A stretch of DNA of 64,000 bases. It comes from Cyathus striatus (taxonomy: Eukaryota > Basidiomycota > Agaricomycetes > Agaricales > Nidulariaceae). Below the pieces are notes generated by a model, which was not told the DNA's origin, did not search any database, and saw only the letters and a list, made by a program, of their open reading frames with translations. Both the position numbers and the translations under genes were made by a program. Numbering within the stretch: position 1 is the stretch's first letter; the number at the start of each line of letters is the position of its first letter. The DNA is taken from contig JAOVFP010000001.1 in assembly GCA_025738555.1 (NCBI GenBank), forward strand, positions 7,068,001-7,132,000. Direction: 5' to 3'. Positions 48,540-57,564 of this stretch are shown here, in pieces.

Positions 48540-51377
48540 ATGCCCACAACTGCCTACGTGACGCGCCAAACACCTTGTACAGAAAATTTCCACACCACCA
48601 TGCCACAATACCAACACAACCCCATGAACAACACCACCCACAACCAACCCCCATTCCACCCCCCCCAACCAATGCACCATTGGACTGAGAACCCACCCAT
48701 GGGTTCTAGTGGGGGGGGATGGGATGCCCAGCAACACTATCCATCCCTCAATGCACCAACCACACTCAGCAGACCACCACCACTGACACCAACATACCCG
48801 GCTCCACCAATGACATACGGTAGTGGATACCTGCCACCATATCATGGGGCCTACCACCCACAACAACCAGCCCCATATGGGATATGGGGGCCGATGTGGG
48901 CCCCACCACAACCCAACCCACAACAAACCATGTCACGAATACCTATACCAATGGAAGGGATGGAGGTCAATGACTCAACCTCCACCACTGATGACACCAC
49001 AACAGCCATGAACTCATGGCAACAGGAGAAGAAACGAGACAAAGGAAAGAAATGAGCCACCTCACAAGAGGTGAGAGAACAAACCGACGAGGAGAGACAA
49101 GAAAGGAGGCGGGAACTAAACCACCTCCTCCGGGATCTGAATAGAGAGGGGGGCCACGTTGGATGACAATGATGACATGACAGACAGCGTAAGGTTCACC
49201 ATCATGACCTTACTCCACCGCATCAACGAATTAAATGACGAAGTAAGCCAACTCCGCGAAAAGAATCGTAACCTGGAAGACTGGAATGCCAACCTCGACG
49301 ACCGCAACAGGGAAGTGGAAGCAGAGGCAAAGCACCTCCAATCAAAATGACCAGCAAGCAGGGAAGCAGAGTGTGGGTGAGAGACTTGCCCACCACCCAG
49401 AAGATACAAGCTACAAGACAGGCTCAATTATGGTAAGGCAAGGAAAACAGAATACTGAGAGGAATGCCCCTGGAAATCCCCCCCACGAACCACTAGAAGA
49501 CTACCAGCACGTGACGCCCCATGCACAAGAAACATGTTGACAAGGAATGAACCTACAATGTTGATGGCTGGCACATCTTACACAAGGGCAAATTGGAACC
49601 CAAGTGTAACACAGCCAAGGGAGGCCACCAGGCCCCAGGAAAGGTACCTAATGGTACCAGGGCCGATCTGGCCCCCCCGAATCAAGAGGAAGGACCCTGC
49701 CCTTGTCGACTACATAGAGGCAGACCAGAAGAAGGGTGGCAATGATGATGAAGATGACGAGCCAGATAGTAGCCCTGAGGAACCAGACCTAGAAGGGCTG
49801 ACGGACAGGCAGCAAAAACATCTGCATGATCAACACACAGTGGTGAAAATGAAATACAACGACAGAAAGCAAAAAGAAGCAGTGAAGGAGAAAGCCATCC
49901 CGGGGCATATACCTGACGCCCTGGGAGTCGTGGAGAATGGAGCCGGATGCATCGAATGGGACAACTGGCTCACGGGCATGTTCAAGCCAATGGTTTACGT
50001 TTCAAGGAGATCAAATAGAGCATTCGCTGGACAATCAGCAGAAGAGGCCTCTCACTCCGAACTGAGGAGTAACTCCTCATACCAACCGTGGTCCATGTTA
50101 TACCACATTGCACCTAGAGGGTTCCCAATGAACCCCCTACAAGTTGATGCACTGGCGGACTTGATCAACGACGAGCAGTACACGCCCAACATAAGATTCG
50201 AGGCACATGAACTACTCGACATTTTCTGCACCATCTCAGGATGGGTATTCCCCAAGCACCGCGACCAGTTCCTCCCTTATCCATATCCTATAACCTGGGC
50301 ATCCCCAACATCGCACGCCTGGAATCCTCCTTTACCCAAAGGTCATTGTCATCCACGACAGGAGGTGCAGGGCTGCTAATGCCCCCACCAGAACATCAAC
50401 TGATGGTGGACCTCCACTGTCAGTATGTGGCCCACCACGGGCACCCGGGTAGTACTAACCAGTTCATTGGTGTCGCGGTTACACATGCATTTCAAGTATG
50501 CTGCTGAAGTATCTTTGGCTACCTACTAGGACGAGCATTGGGTCCCAGTAACCACAAGGTGAGAGTCCCATTTATAAGGGAACTGGCTTTCCTCACGTCT
50601 CAGTCCAACTGGTATTGAGAGGAAATCAAGGCATGGAACGCCTCCCATCCGTCGGAACCATTTTGTCCACAGACTGGACCTGAATTCGTTAGCCGGAGAT
50701 TTGTCTGCCCCCCCAATGCTGTGAACAATGTCGGGATGTCAGACGTGATCACCACCCTTATACAAAATGGCATCCCTATAGCATGGATTGACCAAGCCTA
50801 TCCATTTGGGCTGAATTACCTTGACGCCCACTTCATCAACTTGCCACTAAGGTGATCACTATTCCTAGAGGCTGATGACAGGAGGCTGGAGCATCTCCAG
50901 TGACATGGCAAACCATGAGAAATAACTCAGTGGTCCAGCTTCTGGTCACCGTCACCAGAGGATTTCAACTGCATCCATACGTTGATGCGGATCGACAGGC
51001 TCACCCACTGGGATCAGGCCAGGAATGGACGATGGCTATCCTATGCTGAGTCATCAACTTTCCTATATCTTAGGAATCGTCCTCATTCTGACCTGCCCCC
51101 TGTCACCAGGCCTAGTGGAACATCGCAGGGCACTCTCAACCCAGGGTCTAACAACCCTGCCATGGACATTGAAGAATCATCAGGTTCTGCTCAGCCTCAA
51201 GTGCTACTACCGTCCCCCATTATACTGAATGGGCATGGGTCTAACAACCCTAGTATGACGGTAGTAGCTGCTTCTGAGGGCATTGGGTCTAACGACCCTA
51301 ACACACCCACGCTGGATCACCATGAAGCCCTTCAGCCATGGATGTGGATGACAGAGCGCGACCTCATCAGTCTCTGA
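48540..51377 (+). pseudogene. Extra coding region between chromodomain and 3' LTR
   Basis: First a Pro/Gln/Thr/His-rich frame (48540-49055) ending in KKRDKGKK. A short coiled-coil follows at 49162-49350 (LLHRINELNDEVSQLREKNR). A long frame from about 49534 includes PRIKRKDPALVDYIEADQ, an acidic block, then DALGVVENGAGCIEWDNWLT. It continues through a frameshift near 50240-50270 and several TGA stops (e.g. 50504, 50618, 50852) past NNVGMSDVITTLIQNGIPIA to 51377. I recognise no domain, no signal peptide and no membrane segment. Position is that of env in retroviruses, but the content does not look like an envelope. Possibly a captured or lineage-specific ORF. Confidence 0.55.
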
Positions 51378-51477
51378 CACCTCAGCCGCCACTCCGCCCC
51401 TTGTCACCACCTGGTCCTTTGTCTGCATAAGCACCGCACCCCTCTCCCAATGTGTTAGACCGTGTGGACCTGGTCTC

Positions 51478-51486
51478 AAGGGGGGG
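51478..51486 (+). promoter_or_regulatory. Polypurine tract of the gypsy element
   Basis: AAGGGGGGG ends two bases before the 3' LTR (TGTAAGG at 51489), the usual site for priming of plus-strand DNA synthesis. Confidence 0.75.
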
Positions 51487-51488
51487 TG

Positions 51489-51717
51489 TGTAAGGTGCCA
51501 TGTTAAGTGCCACTTACATACTACCATCGCTTAGTCATGTATTTACCTACATACTATTTGGCAACACCTAACGGCATTGCCCATATATATACATACACTG
51601 TTTGTACATATTTTGGCAGACTTTTTACTCGTACACTCGTAGAACACCAATACACTTGGTTTGGTTTATGTGGTGAGTGAGTAACATAAGTTGTCATAGA
51701 GGATCATATTCTCTACA
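51489..51717 (+). repeat. 3' LTR of the gypsy element
   Basis: 229 bp, TGTAAGG...CTCTACA, preceded by the purine tract and followed by the CATGC duplication. It retains several CpG sites that are TpG or CpA in the 5' LTR, and the reverse is also seen. Confidence 0.92.
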
Positions 51718-53513
51718 CATGCCTTGATTCATTTCTAAAACCTCATGCTTCAGAATCAAGTAATAAACAGCAGTTCAGATGAAGCTTCTCCCACAAAGAA
51801 GAGCTTAAAGTCTCTGGCTCATTGTGCATCACAATGCCCAAAATTATCCGATGAACAGCCTCCCCCATTACCACTCACATCTGATAATGACATCACTTCT
51901 GGTTTTGGTGGTTCTGCTACTGCATTGGATATTGATTCAGCTGATGAACCTTATAATAACATAGATTTGGAATTCATCACTCATATTGAGGCTGAGATTT
52001 CCGAAATGCCAGATATCAATGATACTGATGGTGAGGCATGGGAGGATGAATTGGAAGAGAATATTTGTGATCAGAAAATTGAACCTTGGCCATGGAATAT
52101 TTTGCAGAAGAAGATACAGGATGATATAAAGATGAATAGCAAGAAGCTCTTTGAATGTCTCACTCATGGTTGCATGATGAAACTGTTCAACCACATGTCC
52201 TACAGTTTCTTAAATGTGCCTAATGGTAAAGTCACACCAAAGGCACTCATCAGGCATGTTAATGAGATTATTTTTCTGGAGATGGGGATCACACCAACAA
52301 AGCCATTAAGTGTTCAAACAGGGAGGCAATGGATTATCAAACTCAGGTGGAGGCACTCAGTGATTAGAAAGGGTGTGTATATGGATGGACATGAACAGGC
52401 TGATGTGGTGAATTACCACAATAACATATTTTTACCTTTGATGGAGAAATATGAAGCACACATGGTGCACTATTGTTGAGATTATCTTATCTCCACAAAG
52501 CGGATCTTATCTTATCATGGAACTCCGTAGCACATACTAGAACCTTCTAGTATGTTTATTCTTAGGTAGATGTAATTATAGTAGTACTATATATGGTACT
52601 GCTGTACTCAACAGCATAACAGCTTAACAGCTCCTTTACAGCAGTAGATATTTATATACACCTCTTGTACAGTATATAAACCCCCCAGTTTCACTGGATA
52701 ATAACAAGGAAGCCTTACACTCCTTTCTAGTCGCTCTAAGCCCCCCTATACACTCTAAGCCTGTACCCAGATCAGCAACTGCCCTGTGCAGAGTCCTTGC
52801 TGTTTCTACAACTATGAAGGCCCAGATTTGAGAAGGGTGGAGCTGGCACTTGCCCCTGGGGAGTGAGAAATAATTCCATTATTCCATGATGAATGTTGCT
52901 TTCATGCAAATGATCAGCCTAAACATGCATGGTAAATAAATTAGTCTATTCACTGTAAAACAGTTGTATTTGCCGAATTGTAACTGTAGGATTAGAACAG
53001 ATAGGCCACCTATTCACAAAAAAGGGCATGGTTGACTCATCCAAGTCTCTGATTTCTTGAATCCTGAAAATGGCCATCTCATTGTTATTGGTGATGATGG
53101 AAAGATTACTCACAATGCAAGAAAGATAATCTATCCTGGGGCAGATGGCAATCCATGGTGGGATACAAAGCAACTGATAAAGCATGGAATAACAGTATTT
53201 AAGCTCATGCACCCAGGAAAGAAAGCACTCTTCATATTTGATCAGTCTTCAGCACATGCAGCACTTCCTCCAGATGCACTTAGGGCATTTGACATGAATA
53301 AATCCTAAAAACACAGCAATTAAATACCTTGATGCATGTCCTATTGATGTAACTCGGTGCTCCATCAATCATTCATGGTGCTTCATGAGTGCATATAGGA
53401 TTGGTTTGATAGGAAAGGCAGCAGAGTGGGTGGTACAACATCAAAAGCAGCACAGTAGTGTGTTGAAAGCTGCAATGATAGCAATCAAGTCAATAGTTTC
53501 CTATCTGAGATAG
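51718..53513 (+). pseudogene. Tc1/mariner-like transposase, copy 2, 3' part
   Basis: Continuation of 32880-33125 after the gypsy insertion. A frameshift near 51765 leads into an acidic N-terminal region, then PWPWNILQKKIQDDI and GRQWIIKLRWRHSVI. It is broken by a solo LTR (52474-52810) exactly at MVHY/EGPDLRRVELALAPGE, which rejoin in frame. The first catalytic aspartate lies in IIPLFHDECCFHAND; an intron of about 36 nt is likely at 52932; the second is in KALFIFDQSSAHA. TGA stops at 52864 and 53033 lie at usual arginines (GE-stop-EIIP, HG-stop-LIQV). After LRAFDMNKS (TAA 53306) about 140 residues including the third catalytic motif are deleted, resuming at AIKYLDACPIDVTRCSINHS to TAG 53511. 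Confidence 0.85.
52474..52810 (+). mobile_element. Solo LTR, 337 bp
   Basis: Begins TGTTGAGATTATC and ends TTTCTACA, flanked by the 5-bp duplication ACTAT (52469-52473, 52811-52815). It carries a TATA box, AGTATATAAA, at 52671-52680. No internal retrotransposon sequence is present, so it probably arose by recombination between two LTRs. Removing it restores the mariner frame. Confidence 0.9.
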
Positions 53514-53976
53514 GTGCTTACTAATGGCACTGCCTGGAGTGCCCAAAGAGATACATACAATTCTGTTATTTTGTCCAAAAAATTTGGCAGTCTTAAAATG
53601 TCATGGAAAAATGATTCTGAATGCATTTTTGAATGTTTTTGAGGTCTCAGAGTCTGAATCTGAAATTATTTTCTGGCTAAAAAATTGTTTACATGTGGTA
53701 ATAGGAATTGCTGCCTTTGACTGTCCCCAACTGTAGGAGGTAGATGCATCTAGGCAAGGTGTTATGATAAAGTTCTGGTTGTGATGTTTATTGTACAAGT
53801 CTGATAGTCACATGATTTATGAGTTCAAGTCTCTATCCATAAGCTCTTAAGTTGATTAGACTTAAGTACAAGTGAAGTAAATGAATCAAAGTAAAGCTAG
53901 TTCAATTTAAGCTGAAGCTTGAGCTCTACAGCCCAAGTTACTACCATTTAAATACAAATGATTTCATACTAATAAT
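53514..53976. other. 3' flank of mariner-like copy 2 and unassigned sequence
   Basis: 53550-53700 resembles the 3' non-coding part of copy 1 (CCAAAAAATTTGGCA; CTGAATCTGAAATTA). The end of copy 2 may be at CCCCAACTG|TA (about 53735), comparable to CACAAACTG|TA in copy 1. The matching left end was not found. 53740-53967 shows nothing recognisable. Confidence 0.45.
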
Positions 53977-54319
53977 CAGGCTCCTAAAACCATCCTCTTG
54001 TATCATGAGCATCCTCCTTATGTTTTTGTAGAGGCAAAAAATGGTCAATATTTATTCAGGACAAACAAAAATAAGGAGGCTGCTCACAATAGAGAGGCTG
54101 GCTTAACTGGTTACTGACATTTTCCTGAGACCCTATCCATCAACAGAGACATGGTTGGCAGCACACTCTGTATTCACATCACTGCTATGACTTGCATTTG
54201 TGCTTACCAGTCATTTTCTCTTTCCATACTCACTCTATGACTGCCAAAATTCAGATTACACAGAATATACTACTGCTCTATGGGCAGGTTCAATATGAGA
54301 GGATGGTTTTAGGAGCCTG
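53977..54319. mobile_element. MITE with 9-bp target duplication
   Basis: Inverted termini CAGGCTCCTAAAACCATCCT (53977) and its mirror (to 54319), flanked by a perfect 9-bp direct repeat ACTAATAAT (53968-53976, 54320-54328). Inner sequence is also partly palindromic (CATCCTCCTTAT ... ATAAGGAGGCTG). 343 bp, no coding. A 9-bp duplication suggests a Mutator-like parent. Confidence 0.8.
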
Positions 54320-54479
54320 ACTAATAATAAGTAAGAATGTAACTAAATAAGTTATGATGCTGCACATCAACTGTGCATTATTGTGGCACAGTGTTACATA
54401 CCAATTCCCTTCCTACTGGGAAATGAATGCAAAGATGCCTGGAAGGCATGGGAGAATGAGGCATGTAGGTGATTTTGAT

Positions 54480-57400
54480 CAAATAACAGCAGTGCTATTT
54501 GATTGGGATCATAAACAATCATTGAAGTTCTAAATCAATATTACTATTGTATGAATGTATTAAGTGATCATAAACAATCATTGATCCTTACTAATTGAAT
54601 ATTAGTATGAATGGAGAGGCAATCATAAACAATCATTGATTTTTTCTAATTGAATATTATTACTGTATGGATGGTGAGGTGATCATAAACAATCATTGAT
54701 CCTTACTAATTGAATATTAGTATGAATGGAGAGGCAATCATAAGCAATCATTGATTTTTTCTAACTGAATATTAGTATGGATGGTTAGGCAATCATAAAC
54801 AATCACTGATGATTTCTAATCCAATATTAATATTGAATGGTTGATTAGGCAATCATAAACAATCATTGATTACTACTAATTGAATATTAGTATGGGTGGT
54901 TAAGCAATCATAAGCAATCATTGATATTTTCTAATTGAATATTATTATTGTATGGATGGTGAGGTGATCATAAACAATCATTAATTTTACTAATTGATAT
55001 TAGTATAAATGGTTAGGCAATCATAAGCAATCAATGATAACTACTAATTGGATATTGCTACTGTATGGATTTGTCACATTTCCTCACATGTCACGATTGT
55101 ATTTCACGCATGTCACACTTTTCATGTGTGTCATGCGTGTCGATGCAAGTCACATGCAAGTTTGTCCACATTTTTAGTGCTTGTCATGCTTTTCACATTC
55201 CTACATTTGTCATGCCTTGAAATCATGTCTTTCTTTGGTATTAATCTTTTGATTCACATTACATGTCCTATGTGTGTCATTACATTTCTCACAGCATTAC
55301 ATTTGTTATGCTTTGTAAGTGTGACACTTGTCATGCTCTTAGTGTAGGTGGCAAATTGAAAACTATATTAATAGATGAATACTCAGCAATGGTATGTGCA
55401 TGGACCACTTCCTGATGCTGTCTGAGTAGTTACCTGATTTATTCTACCTGTAGTTATATGCTTATCACAAAGATTAAGCCATGCATGTACAAGGATAAGC
55501 AATATTTATCAGAGACATAAACACATACAGCAGTATAGAAGTGAACCTGATTGTCATGGAAGAAGTTTCTGAGTTGAAGGAAATTCTAAGACAAAGAATT
55601 TGTGAGTTGATAGCACATCCATATATCCACAGGTACTAGTAAGGGAAAGTCACCTGTATTTAATGAATGTAATGTACTGTAATTAAATAGGTACAGAACA
55701 ATGGTAGTGAGCTGAGTATCAAAAAGAGAAATAAGCCCAATTATAGGGTGCAGGCAATTTGCCTGCACTACATTGTGACACAATATTAGTAAGAGTGGAG
55801 ATAGTTTACATTACCTCTCTGTATGAATAAAGCAAACTGTCATGTAGTTATATAGAGTAAGCAGATATGTGACTCAATAATGTGTGTTGAAGATATCAGT
55901 ATAACCAATAGTGATACAGGAATCATGATCATCTAATGACAGAGATGTGTAAGTTTGATGTGATGTAGAGTTACATAGTTCAATACCATTATATCATATC
56001 TCTAGTCTTGGTTGTAAAATGTCAATGAACTTACATACACACTCTACATTTTTCATTCTAGTTGCTTCTTACTGTTAGACTTCCATAATTTACTAATTGT
56101 AATATCCCATGTCATAACCTTCAATTTAGCAAGAACATATTTGTTTTCTTGCTTTAATAATTTATTCTGCAGTTTTGGATACTTCTGTTCTGTAATGTGA
56201 ACAATGATATAGATATACAGGTAACCAGACACACATAACTGGCTCAAGTAGTTATATCTTATGACAGATAAATAATGTTGAAATATTCTACATGTCATAA
56301 TAATTTCCAGAAATCTTGTGTTCTTATGAAATATGCACACAATGTAACAAATGAGATGCATATTGAGAACATGACAAACTTGCATGTGACTTGCATCAAA
56401 AACATAATGCACATGAAAACCATGAAGGCCAAATTAGATTACTGAGCTGTGAAAATTGTGGTAAATGTAATATGTGAAAAGAGTATGATGGGTGACACTC
56501 ATAGGACACATAATGTGAATCAAAAGACTAATACCCAAGAAAGGCATGATTTCAAAGCATGACAAATGTAGGAATATGACAATTATGACATGCAAGAATG
56601 TATGTGACAAATGTGACATGCAAAAGAACATGACAAACATAATGTGTGTGAAATATGTGATGTGTGGGAAATGTGTGATGCACAGGAAATATGTGATGTG
56701 TGAGAAATGTGTGAAGTGCAGGAAATATGTGAGGCACGAGAAATATGTGAGGCATGGGAAATATGTGAGGTGCGGGAATATGTGTGACAATCGTGATGCG
56801 TGAGGGAAATGTGACGTGCATGACTAACATGAAGCGCGGGAATATATGTGACAATTGTGACGCGCGAGACGAACGTGACACGTGGGAATATATGTGACTA
56901 ACGTGACATCCGTCAAAAGCGTGACGCGCGTGACTAACATGAAGTGCGGGAATATATGTGACAATTGTGATGTGCGAAAGAACATGACTAATGTGACGTG
57001 TGTGAAATGTGTGACATGCGGGAAGATGTGTGATGTGCGGGAAATATGTGACATGTGGGAAGATGTGTGACAATTGTGATGTGTGAGGAAATGTGACAAA
57101 TCCATACAGTAGCAATATCCAATTAGTAGTTATCATTGATTGCTTATGATTGCCTAACCATTTATACTAATATCAATTAGTAAAATTAATGATTGTTTAT
57201 GATCACCTCACCATCCATACAATAATAATATTCAATTAGAAAATATCAATGATTGCTTATGATTGCTTAACCACCCATACTAATATTCAATTAGTAGTAA
57301 TCAATGATTGTTTATGATTGCCTAATCAACCATTCAATATTAATATTGGATTAGAAATCATCAGTGATTGTTTATGATTGCCTAACCATCCATACTAATA

Positions 57401-57564
57401 TTCAGTTAGAAAAAATCAATGATTGCTTATGATTGCCTCTCCATTCATACTAATATTCAATTAGTAAGGATCAATGATTGTTTATGATCACCTCACCATT
57501 CATACAATAATAATATTCAATTAGAAAAAATCAATGATTGTTTATGATTGCCTCTCCATTCATA
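54480..57564. mobile_element. Satellite-armed foldback element B
   Basis: Left arm: units of about 55-60 bp with AATCATAAACAATCATTGAT and CTAATTGAATATTAGTATG (about 54500-55060), then GTCACA satellite to about 55340. Core 55350-56440. Right arm: a longer satellite (about 56450-57090), then the same units mirrored to 57564. From 54602 inwards the outer arms look almost identical over about 480 bp. The right arm lacks the outermost 120 bp of the left arm and abuts the hAT gene. Design parallels element A (35005-42158), with which it shares a homologous core in reverse orientation. The left boundary is approximate. No transposase. Confidence 0.8.
55350..56440. other. Core of foldback element B
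   Basis: Non-repetitive, AT-rich, non-coding. In reverse orientation it parallels 36500-37555 over several blocks, e.g. CAATAATGTGTGTTGAAGAT here (about 55873) against its complement near 37105. Divergence is clear, so the two elements are not recent copies of each other. Confidence 0.7.

Larger units (their letters stand above)
33126..51717 (+). mobile_element. Chromodomain Ty3/gypsy LTR retrotransposon with two nested insertions
   Basis: Flanked by 5-bp duplications CATGC (33121-33125 and 51718-51722), with 229-bp LTRs that begin TG and end CA. Order: LTR, gag, CCHC knuckle, protease, reverse transcriptase, RNase H, integrase, chromodomain, an extra downstream coding region, purine tract, LTR. 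Nested elements at 35005-42158 and 46427-47120 account for about 7.9 kb. From 42163 to 48444 all coding lies in a single frame with premature stops but no frameshift, as if gag and pol were one polyprotein. A primer-binding site is not obvious after the 5' LTR. Confidence 0.93.

Noticed and set aside
48540..51377. Extra gypsy ORF as a viral-type envelope gene
   Set aside because: No signal peptide, transmembrane segment or Cys pattern is visible; only its position resembles env.
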